Below are positions 6,868 to 17,025 of a stretch of 64,000 nt of DNA, piece after piece (the stretch's first letter is position 1; each line of letters opens with the position of its first letter). The notes beneath the pieces are model-generated. The model did not search any database. It was not told the DNA's origin and was given only the letters and a program-made list of their open reading frames with translations. Made by a program: the position numbers and the translations under genes. The DNA is from an uncultured Faecalibacterium sp. (GTDB taxonomy: Bacteria; Bacillota; Clostridia; Oscillospirales; Ruminococcaceae), in NCBI GenBank assembly GCA_934561555.1, contig CAKTGQ010000012.1, positions 7,858 through 71,857 of the forward strand, read 5' to 3'.

Positions 6868-9249
6868 TTATAACACCTGCTCACCGTTTTCTTTGTTGCA
6901 GTACATCCGGGCATCTGCCTGACGGATGGCCTCGGTCAGGGGCTGCACATCGCACACCCCGCCGATACTTACCGAAAGCCGTATCTCCGGGTGGCTGGGC
7001 ACCCGTGCCGCCTGCACGGCGTTCTGCACACGCCGGATGACGCTTTCCACGCCGTCAGGGCGGTTCTGGGGCATCAGCAGTAAAAATTCATCGCCGCCGT
7101 AGCGGATCAGGATATCAGTTTGGCGCAGGCAGCTCTGCATGGCTGCGGCCACAGTTTGCAGCGCCTCGTCCCCTACCAGATGCCCAAAGCTGTCGTTGAC
7201 CGACTTGAACTGATCCACATCGATCATGGCTACGCCGCCGTGCATCTCGCCCCCGGCAAGGAACTTGTCAAAGTAGCGGCGGGTGTAAGCCCCGGTCAGA
7301 GGGTCTATGAAGGCGCTGCGCTCCATGCCGTCGCAGCGGTCCAGCAGCAGCCGGTGGCCGCCCATATCCAGCCAGCGGCCATCCGTCAGCCGGGTGACCA
7401 GTTCCAGCATACAGCCCCTGCCGCCTACCTCGATGTACTTGGAGATGACAAAGTAGGCTTCCTCGTCCTTGAACTCGATCTTATTCAAAATGGTCTTGCG
7501 GGCGTAGGCCTTGGCCGAGATGCAGTTTTCGCACCGGGTATCCCGGTTCCATACCATGTGGCAGCTGCCGGGCTTTTCGGTCAGGACGCCGTCACTGTCC
7601 AGCGCAAGCACCTTGCGGTGCCCCGGGTCCACCAGACGCACCACATCAAAGATACCCTGCAGCCGCCGCAGGAAGTGGGCGGGATCTTCCTCCGGGTCGG
7701 TGGCGGTCAGCAACTCTGTCTGGTGCTCCACGCGGCACTGTTCGTCCGTCAGCTGCCCCAGCACATTTACGCAGCGGCGCACCCCGGCACCGCTCCAGAT
7801 GGTATGCAGTGCCATCCGGTGCAGGTGCGGCTCTCCGTCCCGCTGCACCATGACCGGCAGCACCACGTCCGGCGCTTCCGGTGTGGCGCGGCTGATGGCC
7901 TTGGAAAGCTTGCGCCGGTCCTGCTCGTTCAAAAAGCCAAGTCCCCTGCCCTGCGCAAAATCAGCCACCGTTTTTTGCTGCATAGGCTCGGCATGGTAGT
8001 CATACACGGTCACGCTGCCGGCCAGCAGGTCGTAGTCGAACCGGATGCCGCCGCACTGGGCGGCGTAGAAATCCGTGCGCTCCTTTTCCTGCTCCAGCAG
8101 CAGCTGAGAGTGGTTCTCCCGGGGCAGCGCCTCCCGGTGCAAGATCTCCTCAGAAAGGCGGTGGGTCTCCTGCCGGAAACCCCGGTCCCACTCCGAGCGA
8201 GTAAGTTCGGTGCGCAGCTGCGCCGAGGACTCCTGCAGGCAGTCCAGCAGCAGCGGGTTAAAAGCGCCGCACTCGCCGTTCAGGATCATGCGCAGCGCGG
8301 TGTCGTGGTCGTAGGCGTGCTTATAGCAGCGCTCGCTGGTCAGGGCGTCGTACACGTCTGCCAGCGCCACCACCTGCGCCGCAATGGGGATCTCGTCCCC
8401 TTTCAGCCGGTCGGGGTAGCCATTGCCGTCCCAGCGCTCGTGGTGCCAGCGGCAGATGGCATGCGCCACCTGCAAAAGCGGCTCGTCCCGGGCAATGGAC
8501 TGTCCCAGATCCTGCAGCATCTGCGCACCCGCCACGGTATGGTCCTTGATGATGGCAAACTCTTCGGCGGTCAGGCGTCCGGGCTTGTTCAGAATTTCCT
8601 CCGGGATGACGATCTTGCCGATATCATGCAGCGCCGAGGCGGTGCTGATGCAGGCAATATCGCTTTCGTCCAGCTGATAACGGTCGGTCTTTTGCGCCAG
8701 TCGGTGCAAAAGCAGGTCGGTCAGGGTGCGGATGTGCAGAACATGAAGCCCGCTCTCACTGTTGCGGAACTCCACCACATGGCTCAGGATGCTGATCATG
8801 AGCACATTGTTGTGCTCTTTTTCGTACACCTGATCGGTGACAAGGCGGGTGAGCCGCTTTTGCTTGGCGTACAGCATCAGGATATTCTTCACCCTGCGCA
8901 GGATCATGATCCGCTCGAAGGGGCGGCGGATATAGTCTGCTACACCCAGATCGTAGGCGCGTTCAATGTTGGCGGTATCCTCTGCCGCCGAGATGACGAT
9001 GACCGGGATCTCGTCCAACCACGCGTGGTACTTCATCACTCGCAGCACGTCAAAACCGTCCATGCCCGGCATCATCAGGTCCAGCAGCAGCAGAGAGATA
9101 TCCGTGCGCTGCCGCATCAGCTCTACCGCCGCTGCGCCGTCCTCCGCCTCCAGATAGTCATAGCCATCGCCCAGTATCTCCTTGAGCAGGGCACGGTTGA
9201 TCTCGGAATCATCCGCGATCAGGATCTTCGGTTTCTCGTTCATGGCCAT
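6868..9249 (-). CDS. Response regulator with HD-GYP and GGDEF domains
   Basis: This is a cytoplasmic two-component output protein of about 793 residues. Domains in order are: an N-terminal receiver (phosphoacceptor Asp in LLLLDLMMPGMDGF, near residue 55); an HD-GYP phosphodiesterase-like domain (HDIGKI near 205, HHERWDGNGYP near 270, ALADVYDAL); a middle region resembling a PAS-type sensor; and a C-terminal GGDEF diguanylate cyclase domain with intact YGGDEF. It thus combines domains that make and break cyclic di-GMP. The start is ambiguous between ATGs at 9249 and 9243 after AAGGAG. No histidine kinase is adjacent, so its partner is unknown. Whether both outputs are active cannot be told from sequence. 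Confidence 0.9.
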   Translation of the reverse strand: MAMNEKPKILIADDSEINRALLKEILGDGYDYLEAEDGAAAVELMRQRTDISLLLLDLMMPGMDGFDVLRVMKYHAWLDEIPVIVISAAEDTANIERAYDLGVADYIRRPFERIMILRRVKNILMLYAKQKRLTRLVTDQVYEKEHNNVLMISILSHVVEFRNSESGLHVLHIRTLTDLLLHRLAQKTDRYQLDESDIACISTASALHDIGKIVIPEEILNKPGRLTAEEFAIIKDHTVAGAQMLQDLGQSIARDEPLLQVAHAICRWHHERWDGNGYPDRLKGDEIPIAAQVVALADVYDALTSERCYKHAYDHDTALRMILNGECGAFNPLLLDCLQESSAQLRTELTRSEWDRGFRQETHRLSEEILHREALPRENHSQLLLEQEKERTDFYAAQCGGIRFDYDLLAGSVTVYDYHAEPMQQKTVADFAQGRGLGFLNEQDRRKLSKAISRATPEAPDVVLPVMVQRDGEPHLHRMALHTIWSGAGVRRCVNVLGQLTDEQCRVEHQTELLTATDPEEDPAHFLRRLQGIFDVVRLVDPGHRKVLALDSDGVLTEKPGSCHMVWNRDTRCENCISAKAYARKTILNKIEFKDEEAYFVISKYIEVGGRGCMLELVTRLTDGRWLDMGGHRLLLDRCDGMERSAFIDPLTGAYTRRYFDKFLAGGEMHGGVAMIDVDQFKSVNDSFGHLVGDEALQTVAAAMQSCLRQTDILIRYGGDEFLLLMPQNRPDGVESVIRRVQNAVQAARVPSHPEIRLSVSIGGVCDVQPLTEAIRQADARMYCNKENGEQVL

Positions 9250-9441
9250 GTTTCTCCTTTTGCGGTGCATCCTTCTGTCCCGGCTCCGCTCCGGGCGCGT
9301 CGTCCGCTTTTTATACTCAACTATACTTTAATGGATTCTGCAACAAAATGCAAGGCTGCGCGCAGCATTTCTGCCATTTTCCAGCAGTTTCTGCAGGCGT
9401 TTTCATCCATGAGCGTATAAATACAGCTTAACCTGTATAGC

Positions 9442-9478
9442 AAAAAGGACTGCTGCGCATAACACGCAGCAGTCCTTT
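9442..9478 (-). terminator. Terminator at the end of the ftsZ-side transcription unit
   Basis: A long stem, AAAGGACTGCTGCG/CGCAGCAGTCCTTT (9444-9457 and 9465-9478), is followed on the minus strand by CCTTTTTG. It lies just downstream of the coiled-coil gene. Confidence 0.85.
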
Positions 9479-9485
9479 CTAAGGT

Positions 9486-10043
9486 TCACTCTTGGGGCAT
9501 CATGGCATCGAACCAGCCCATCAGCTCCGCAGCCATCTGTTCCAGCCGAGTCTCCGGCTTCCACGCAGGTTGTGCAGGCTCCGGGGGCAATGCCTGTTCC
9601 GGGGCGCAGAGCAGTTCTTCCGTTTCCGGTACAGGATGTTCCGGTGCAGCCTCGCACTGCGGCGCAGCCTCGGGGACAGTCTCCGGCTGCGCAGGTGCTT
9701 CCGGGGCAGTCTGCTGCATGGCAGCAAGGGCAGCCTCGGCTCTGCGGCAGGCGGCCTCGGCCTGTTCTGCCCGGGCATTGGCCTGTTCCAGCTGCTCCCA
9801 CGCCTGCTCACAGGCGGCTTCCAGCTCTGCATTATCGTGCTTGAGGGCAAGCAGAGTGCGCTCAAAGGCAAACATCCGGGTCTGGTACCGGCGCACCTCG
9901 GCGCGTGCCGCAGCCAGCTTGCGGCTCAGCTGCTCTGCCTGCGCCCGGGCGCTTTCCGCCTGTGCTGCGGCAGATGCCTGTACAGCGGCCTGCCGGGCAA
10001 ATTGTCCGCGCAGGACACCGGTCTCCCGCTCCGTCTGCACCAT
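9486..10043 (-). CDS. Coiled-coil protein of unknown function downstream of ftsZ
   Basis: I do not recognise this 185-residue protein. Residues about 15-125 are Ala/Glu/Gln/Arg-rich with heptad character (AEQLSRKLAAARAEV, ELEAACEQAWEQLEQANARAEQAEAA), so a long coiled coil is likely. Residues 125-165 are Pro/Glu-rich and probably disordered. The last 20 residues (LEQMAAELMGWFDAMMPQE) form a hydrophobic, acidic tail that could be an interaction motif. There is no signal peptide or membrane segment. It is last in a minus-strand group with ftsZ (about 80 bp upstream), so a division-associated role is possible but is inference from position. Low-complexity codon composition makes homology hard to judge by eye. 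Confidence 0.75.
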   Translation of the reverse strand: MVQTERETGVLRGQFARQAAVQASAAAQAESARAQAEQLSRKLAAARAEVRRYQTRMFAFERTLLALKHDNAELEAACEQAWEQLEQANARAEQAEAACRRAEAALAAMQQTAPEAPAQPETVPEAAPQCEAAPEHPVPETEELLCAPEQALPPEPAQPAWKPETRLEQMAAELMGWFDAMMPQE

Positions 10044-10122
10044 GATGCCCTCCCATGCACACCTTGCATGGGGCTTTCGCTGACCGCATGGGCGCAGCTG
10101 CCAGCCCCATTGTAGCCTGTTA

Positions 10123-11298
<1,176 letters not shown>

Positions 11299-11408
11299 AA
11301 CTTTGTCCTCCATCGGGTTTTTATGTGGAACTGCGCACAAACCGCACAGAAATTATCTTACAATACTTATATAACAGTATCGTATCATCTTTTTGCTCCG
11401 ATTGCAAG

Positions 11409-12716
11409 TCAAATTTGCTTTTTCGTGGGTGTTTTTTTCTTAACCCCACTCCGGGCGGGTATTTCCTGCCAAATCTGTGCGCCCAGCCCCGCCAAAAGCC
11501 GGTCAAGGTCCGCATACCCGCGCCGGATAAACTCCACTCCGCCAAGGCGGCTGCTGCCCCGGGCAGCCAGCGCCGCAAGTACCAGCGCCGCCCCGCCGCG
11601 CAGGTCCGGCGCGGTCAATTTTGCCCCGTGCAGCGCCCCGGCGGGCTGCACATACAGGGTGCGCTCTGCCACCCGGACGTTCGCCCCCAGCGCCGCAAAA
11701 CCCTCCGCGCAGGCAAAGCGGTTTTCAAACACCCTGTCCTGCAAGCGGCTTTCGCTCTGTGCGCAGAGCATCACCGCCGCCAGCAGCGGGGCGGCGTCTG
11801 TGGCAAGGCCGGGATAGGGGCCGGTGTGCACATTTCCCGCGCCGCGCAGCGCCCCGAACCGTGAAATGGCGGCAGCATCGCGCGCCCGCTCTACGGCGCA
11901 GCCCATTTGTTCCAGAATTTCCAGCAACGGCGCATACAGCCCGGGTGCGCAGCCCGCCAGTTCTACCCTGCCGCCCGCTGCTGCCGCCGCACAGGCCAGC
12001 GTAGAGGCGATGATGCGGTCTGCCACCGGCGCAAAGGTGCAGCCCGCAAGGCAGCGCCTTCCCTGCACCCGGATGGTGTCGGTGCCCGCACCCTCTACGC
12101 TGCCGCCGCAGGCGTTGAGGAAATCGGCAAGATCTGCGATCTCCGGTTCTTTTGCTGCGCCATGCAGCACGGTCTGCCCCTGCGCCGTGGCAGCGGCCAG
12201 CAGCAGCGTTTCGGTAGCGCCCACGCTGGGAAAGGTAAGACAAATTTCTGCGCCCCGCAGCCCCGCCGGAGCGTACAAAGTAAGCTGTCCGGGCGCTGCG
12301 GGCAGCTGCCGCACGCCCATCTGCGCCAGCCCCTGCAAATGCAGGTCGATGGGTCTTGCCCCGATGCGGCATCCCCCGGGCAGCACGGTGCTTACCCGCC
12401 CCAGCCGTGCCAGCAGCGGCGCGCAAAACAGGATGGACGCCCGCATCCGGCCTGCGGCTTCCGGTGCAAGGTCGGTGCGCATGGGCTGCCCCTGCACGGT
12501 CAGTGCTGCGCCCTGCCAGCCCGCCGTGCAGCCTACGCCCCGCAGCAGGGTAAGGCAGTCCTCCACATCGGTCAGGCGCGGCACATTTTGCAGCCGCACC
12601 GGTCCGCTGCACAGCAGCGCAGCTGCCAGCAGCGGCAGCACACTGTTTTTGGCCGCAGGCACTTCCACCCTGCCCTGCAAAGGCCGCCCGCCCGTAATGA
12701 TCCAATCCCCAGCCAT
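11409..12716 (-). CDS. murA: UDP-N-acetylglucosamine 1-carboxyvinyltransferase
   Basis: MurA transfers enolpyruvate from PEP to UDP-GlcNAc, the first committed step of peptidoglycan synthesis and the target of fosfomycin. The 435-residue protein starts with the EPSP-synthase fold segment LQGRVEVPAAKNSVLPLLAA. It has the loop VLPGGCRIGARPIDLH, whose Cys is the fosfomycin-reactive residue, and the C-terminal DLRGGAALVLAALAARG. The start is taken at the ATG at 12716 after a G-rich site. It sits 110 bp before ftsZ, a partial division/wall cluster. Firmicutes often have two MurA paralogues, so this may be MurAA or MurAB. Confidence 0.93.
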   Translation of the reverse strand: MAGDWIITGGRPLQGRVEVPAAKNSVLPLLAAALLCSGPVRLQNVPRLTDVEDCLTLLRGVGCTAGWQGAALTVQGQPMRTDLAPEAAGRMRASILFCAPLLARLGRVSTVLPGGCRIGARPIDLHLQGLAQMGVRQLPAAPGQLTLYAPAGLRGAEICLTFPSVGATETLLLAAATAQGQTVLHGAAKEPEIADLADFLNACGGSVEGAGTDTIRVQGRRCLAGCTFAPVADRIIASTLACAAAAAGGRVELAGCAPGLYAPLLEILEQMGCAVERARDAAAISRFGALRGAGNVHTGPYPGLATDAAPLLAAVMLCAQSESRLQDRVFENRFACAEGFAALGANVRVAERTLYVQPAGALHGAKLTAPDLRGGAALVLAALAARGSSRLGGVEFIRRGYADLDRLLAGLGAQIWQEIPARSGVKKKTPTKKQI

Positions 12717-12896
12717 GCCAAGACCCCCGTTCTGCAAAAGATACCCCATGGTATGCAAAACGAGGGTCTTTGGTCAAAGAAATACACCGGAAACGGCTTT
12801 CCCGCTGTCTGCGGGATTTGTCCGGTCATTTGTCCGCTTTTTCCCGGTATTTTCGCGCCGTTCCTGCCCCGCTGCGGCAGGAAATACCGGTCTTTA

Positions 12897-14027
12897 TCAG
12901 CTTTCGCCCCGGGAGACGGAAAGCACGATGCCCATCTCGCCCAGCAGCATCATCAGGCTGGTGCCGCCGGAGGAGAAAAAGGGCAGACTGATGCCGGTGT
13001 TTGGGATGGTATTGGTGACCACCGCGATGTTCAGCACCGCCTGCAATGCTACCTGCACCACAAAACCCACCACCAGCAGTGCGCCGAACCGGTCCGGCGC
13101 GTGCGCCGCCAGCGTGATGCCCCGCCACAGCAGCGCGCTGAACAGCAGAATGACCGCACACGCACCCAGAAAGCCCAGCTCCTCGCAGAGGATGGAAAAG
13201 ATAAAGTCGTTCTGCGGCTCGGGCACGAACAGATGTTTCTGGCGGCTGTTGCCCAGCCCCAGCCCCGCCGCCCCGCCGGAGCCGATGGCGTACAGGCTCT
13301 GGATGGTCTGGTGTCCGTCCCCCAGCGGATCGGCAAAGGGGTCCAGCCACGAATTGAGCCGGTCGGCGGCGTAGGGCACCAGTTCCGGCATGAGCACGAT
13401 GGCCGTGCCGATGGCGGCAGCGCCGCCCGCCCCTGCCAGCATGAACCACCGCAGCCCAGTGCCGCCCACGAACATGAGCACCGCGCCGATGCTCAAAATT
13501 AGCACCGTGCCGGAAAGGTGGGGTTCCAGCAGCATGAGCACCGCCACCACCCCCAGCACCAGCGCAAAGGGCACTACCCCCACCGCAAAGCTGCCCATGC
13601 GGTCGTGGTTCAGGGCGATGATGTGTGCAAATACCAGCACCACCGCAAATTTGGCGATCTCGCTGGGCTGTAATGTGCCCAGCCCTGGCAGCACCAGCCA
13701 GCGCTTGCAGCCGTTATACTCCGGCATGAACAGCACCGCCGTCAGCAGCACCAGCGAGAGCGCCAGCAGCGGCCACGCCAGCTTGTGATAGATGTGGTAG
13801 TCCACCCGGCTGGCCGTCCACATAGCTCCCAGCCCCATGGCGGCGTACAGCAGCTGCGGCCGCACATAGGCAAAGGCGTCCTGCCGCCGGTACAGCGCCA
13901 CCGCGCTGCTGGCGCTGCACAACATCACCAGCCCAAAGGCTACCAGCGTGAGCACCAGCACCAGAAAGGGCAGGTCCATGGGCGGCAGCGGCCGCAGCAG
14001 CCCTTTGCGGGCAGCAGTTCTGTGCAA
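12897..14027 (-). CDS. ftsW: Peptidoglycan glycosyltransferase FtsW (SEDS family)
   Basis: This is a polytopic SEDS membrane protein that polymerises lipid II at the septum with its partner class B PBP. The 376-residue protein has about ten hydrophobic segments. Family motifs include YNGCKRWL followed by LQPSEIAKFAVV (near residues 112-135), a PHLSGT segment, PEPQNDFIFSI (near 275) and NTIPNTGISLPFFSSGGTSL near the C-terminus. The divergent gene beginning 100 bp away encodes a class B PBP, the expected partner. It could be the RodA paralogue, but the neighbouring ftsZ, murA and PBP favour FtsW. Confidence 0.92.
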   Translation of the reverse strand: MHRTAARKGLLRPLPPMDLPFLVLVLTLVAFGLVMLCSASSAVALYRRQDAFAYVRPQLLYAAMGLGAMWTASRVDYHIYHKLAWPLLALSLVLLTAVLFMPEYNGCKRWLVLPGLGTLQPSEIAKFAVVLVFAHIIALNHDRMGSFAVGVVPFALVLGVVAVLMLLEPHLSGTVLILSIGAVLMFVGGTGLRWFMLAGAGGAAAIGTAIVLMPELVPYAADRLNSWLDPFADPLGDGHQTIQSLYAIGSGGAAGLGLGNSRQKHLFVPEPQNDFIFSILCEELGFLGACAVILLFSALLWRGITLAAHAPDRFGALLVVGFVVQVALQAVLNIAVVTNTIPNTGISLPFFSSGGTSLMMLLGEMGIVLSVSRGES

Positions 14028-14128
14028 TCCCGGTCACCTCCGTTTCTGTTATTGTACGCGGGTGCGGGGGCGGTTAGTCATACAAGCTGCTGCCGGGCGC
14101 ATAAACTGCCCGCAAAGGGGGTGCTGCC

Positions 14129-16012
14129 ATGCGCGGCTCAAAACCCATGGACGCCCTGCGCACTTTGCCGGAGCGGGCGTTCCGCCTGCGGGCGCGGCTC
14201 ATTGCGGTGGGGCTGTGCGCCATCTGCTTTGCAGGGCTCATCGGGCGGCTGTTCTGGCTGCAATTATGCACCGGCGGCTGGTACACCCAGCGGGCGCTGG
14301 GGCAGCAGCTGCGGGACACCGTTGTGCCCGCCGACCGGGGCAAAATATACAGCGCCGATGGTGCGCTGCTTGCCGCTAACAGCAGCTGCTGGACCCTGCG
14401 TGCCAGCCCCCGGGAGATGCCGGAGGATAAGCTTGCCCTTGCCGCCAAGAGGCTTGCGGAGATCCTGGAATTGGACGAAGCAAAGCTGCTGGAAAAGTTC
14501 AGCGACCGGCGCTCCAACGACTGCCTTCTGCGCTACCGGGTAGAGCGGGAAACCGCCGATGCCGTGCGGGATTTCTGCGCGGCGAACGGCATTACCGGCG
14601 TGCGCATCAATCAGGACTCCAAGCGCTGGTACCCGCAGGGGGAGTTTCTGGCCTCGGTGCTGGGCTTCACCAACGTGGACAACGCCGGGGTCAGCGGGCT
14701 GGAACTGAAATACAACGACACCCTTACCGGGCAGAATGGGGTAGTGCTGACCGCCGTGAACGCATGGGGCTACACGCTGGCGCAGAGCTACGAGACCGAA
14801 CTCGCCCCTGTGGAGGGCAGCGGACTGCGGCTGACCATTGATGCAAATATTCAACATTACCTTGAAAATGCGTTGAATTATGCGGTGCAGGAGCATCATG
14901 TAGCCGCCCGCAGCGTGGGCATCGTGATGGAGGTGAACACCGGAGCAGTGCTGGCCATGGCTACCACCCCGGCCTACGACCCCAACCAGCCCCGGGTCAT
15001 CGCCAACAAGACCGCACGCGCCGCCGTGGATGCCCTTTCCGGTAAAGAACGCGCCGCCGCCTTGCAGCTGGCGCAGCAGACCCAGTGGCGCAACAAGGCA
15101 GTAAGCGACCTGTACGAGCCGGGCAGCGTGTTCAAGCTCATCACCTGCGCGGCGGCACTGGATGCCGGTGCCATCACCCGGCACTCCACCTTTTACTGCG
15201 GGGACTCCATCTCGGTAGCGGGCACCCGCTTCCACTGCGCCAACCACAAGCGCCACGGCAGCCAGACCGTGACCCAAGCGCTGGAAAACTCCTGCAATCA
15301 GAGCTTCATCCAGATCGGGGCGCGGCTGGGCAAGCAGGCTTTCTGCGATTATTTTGCCGCTTTCGGCCTACGGGAACCCACCGGCATCGACCTGCCCGCC
15401 GAGCCGAAAAAGAGCCTGTACTACACCGCCGACCGCATGGGACCGGTAGAGTTGGCCTCCTGCGCCTTCGGACAGAGCAGCAAGATCTCCTATCTGGAAA
15501 TGGCTGCTGCCGTCTGCGCGGTGGTAAACGGCGGGCGTCTGATGCAGCCGTATCTGGTATCGGATATCCTTGCGCCGGACGGCAGCGTTTTGCAGCACAA
15601 CGCCCCGGTGTGCAAGCGGCAGGTGATCCAACCCGCAACCTCCGCCGCCATGCGGGAGATGATGGAGGCGGTGGTGCTGTACGGCGGCGGGCGCAACGCG
15701 CAGATCGCGGGCTACCGGGTGGGCGGCAAAAGCGGCACCAGCCAGAAGCTGGACAGCGCCGACGATAAAGCCCGCATCGCCAGCTTTGTGGCAGTGGCAC
15801 CCATTGACGACCCGCAGTTTTTGTGTCTGGTCTGTCTGGATGAGCCACACAGCTGGACCACCGCCGGCGGCAGTCTTTCGGCACCGGTCTGTGCCGAAGT
15901 GCTGGAGCAGACACTGGTGTACAAAGGCATCCCCCGGGCAGCGGACACCGGCAGCGCAGACGCGCAAGCCGCTGCCCTGCCCGCCGATGGGGACAGCTTT
16001 GATGGGGCGTAG
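14129..16012 (+). CDS. ftsI: Class B penicillin-binding protein (FtsI/PBP2-type transpeptidase)
   Basis: This membrane-anchored transpeptidase cross-links peptidoglycan. The 627-residue protein has a single N-terminal transmembrane helix (LIAVGLCAICFAGLIGRLF, about residues 25-44), a PBP dimer domain, and a C-terminal transpeptidase with all three motifs: SVFK (nucleophile Ser, EPGSVFKL near 331), SCN (ENSCNQSF near 390) and KSGT (GGKSGTSQ near 533). No PASTA repeats follow, unlike many Firmicute division PBPs. It is transcribed divergently from ftsW. The assignment to FtsI rather than SpoVD or PBP2 rests on that pairing. Confidence 0.93.
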   Translation: MRGSKPMDALRTLPERAFRLRARLIAVGLCAICFAGLIGRLFWLQLCTGGWYTQRALGQQLRDTVVPADRGKIYSADGALLAANSSCWTLRASPREMPEDKLALAAKRLAEILELDEAKLLEKFSDRRSNDCLLRYRVERETADAVRDFCAANGITGVRINQDSKRWYPQGEFLASVLGFTNVDNAGVSGLELKYNDTLTGQNGVVLTAVNAWGYTLAQSYETELAPVEGSGLRLTIDANIQHYLENALNYAVQEHHVAARSVGIVMEVNTGAVLAMATTPAYDPNQPRVIANKTARAAVDALSGKERAAALQLAQQTQWRNKAVSDLYEPGSVFKLITCAAALDAGAITRHSTFYCGDSISVAGTRFHCANHKRHGSQTVTQALENSCNQSFIQIGARLGKQAFCDYFAAFGLREPTGIDLPAEPKKSLYYTADRMGPVELASCAFGQSSKISYLEMAAAVCAVVNGGRLMQPYLVSDILAPDGSVLQHNAPVCKRQVIQPATSAAMREMMEAVVLYGGGRNAQIAGYRVGGKSGTSQKLDSADDKARIASFVAVAPIDDPQFLCLVCLDEPHSWTTAGGSLSAPVCAEVLEQTLVYKGIPRAADTGSADAQAAALPADGDSFDGA

Positions 16013-16017
16013 ATACA

Positions 16018-16058
16018 ACAAAGGCTGCTGCACAAGCAATGTGCAGCAGCCTTTGAAA
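16018..16058. terminator. Bidirectional terminator between ftsI and xpt
   Basis: The stem AAAGGCTGCTGCACA/TGTGCAGCAGCCTTT flanks a 5-nt loop. It lies between convergent genes ending at 16012 and 16067, so it may serve both. Confidence 0.75.
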
Positions 16059-16066
16059 AAACTGAT

Positions 16067-16660
16067 TTAGTTCTGATTCGGCTGGGGGCGGAAAGTGATC
16101 TCGCCGGTGGTGCTGTCCATGGCGTCCACGATGGCAAGGCTTTCCAGCTGGATGCCCTTGCTGCGGATCAGCTCGCCGCCCTGCTGGAAGCCCTTTTCCA
16201 CAGCGATACCGATGCCCTCTACGGTGGCACCGGCTTCCTCGGCCAGCTCCAGCAGACCCATCAGGGCGCAGCCGTTGGCCAGAAAATCGTCGATGATCAG
16301 CACATGATCCTCCGGGGTGAGGAACTTTTTGGAAACGATGACGTTGTAGATCTTTTTGTGGGTGAAGGACTGGATCTGGGTCTTGTAGTTGTCGTAGTCC
16401 AGATTGATGCTCATGGATTTTTTGGCAAACACCACCGGCACGTTCAGCTCGCTGGCCACCACAGCCGCAATGCCAATGCCGCTGGCCTCGATGGTGAGCA
16501 CCTTGTTGATGGTCTTGCCTGCAAACAGGCGCTTCCACTCCCGTGCCATCTCGCGGAACAGCGGGATGTCCATCTGGTGGTTGATAAAGCTGTCCACCTT
16601 GAGCACGTTGCCCTCGCGCACAATGCCGTCCTTGCGGATACGATCTTCCAGCATCTTCAT
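16067..16660 (-). CDS. xpt: Xanthine phosphoribosyltransferase
   Basis: Xpt salvages xanthine with PRPP to XMP. The 197-residue protein starts [14 protein letters not shown] and contains the type I PRTase PRPP loop [15 protein letters not shown] (near residues 123-137), with the family-specific segments EASGIGIAA and KKSMSINLD. The ATG at 16660 is preceded by GGAGGATATATTTT; the longer open frame upstream is the untranslated leader. A clear promoter lies at 16785-16813, leaving a leader of about 115 nt. I looked for a purine riboswitch there and did not find the conserved loops. Confidence 0.95.
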   Translation of the reverse strand: MKMLEDRIRKDGIVREGNVLKVDSFINHQMDIPLFREMAREWKRLFAGKTINKVLTIEASGIGIAAVVASELNVPVVFAKKSMSINLDYDNYKTQIQSFTHKKIYNVIVSKKFLTPEDHVLIIDDFLANGCALMGLLELAEEAGATVEGIGIAVEKGFQQGGELIRSKGIQLESLAIVDAMDSTTGEITFRPQPNQN

Positions 16661-16784
16661 AAAATATATCCTCCAACCCTTGCAGGTGCGTTTTCTGCCT
16701 CCGGCTCGCCCGCCGCGAAAAGCACCCGCCTGTTTTCCATTCCCGGGTGCGCGCCACACGCACCCATCATATAATGTTTCACCT

Positions 16785-16813
16785 AGTATACCGGAAGCAC
16801 CCCGCTTTGACAA
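16785..16813 (-). promoter_or_regulatory. Promoter of xpt
   Basis: On the minus strand TTGTCA (16808-16813) and TATACT (16785-16790) are spaced by 17 bp. This is one of the best promoter matches in the window. The 365-bp region 16661-17025 is otherwise the divergent control region of xpt and the patatin gene. Confidence 0.75.
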
Positions 16814-16939
16814 GGGGTTTTCTTGCCAAAATTCGTAAAAATACGGCACCAAACCTCTTCGTTTTTTCTAAAAGTATGACCTTGTCCAAAAATACCGAAA
16901 CTTCGTGAGGTTGTCGGGTCATTTTTGGATTATCCTCCC

Positions 16940-16967
16940 TTGTTCTTTCGCGGTTTTTGAGTATACT
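16940..16967 (+). promoter_or_regulatory. Promoter of the patatin-like gene
   Basis: TTGTTC (16940-16945) and TATACT (16962-16967) are 16 bp apart, about 60 bp before the start codon. GAGGAGG lies before the ATG. Confidence 0.6.
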
Positions 16968-17025
16968 ATTCTTGTAGGAGAAGGGTAATATCCGGGATTT
17001 TTGACCGGACGAGGAGGAAAATGGT

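Noticed and set aside
16661..16784. Possible purine or xanthine riboswitch in the xpt leader
   Set aside because: The 115-nt leader lacks the three-way junction and conserved loop bases of purine riboswitches, and I could not match the ykkC/PRPP pattern. It has hairpins but no identifiable class.
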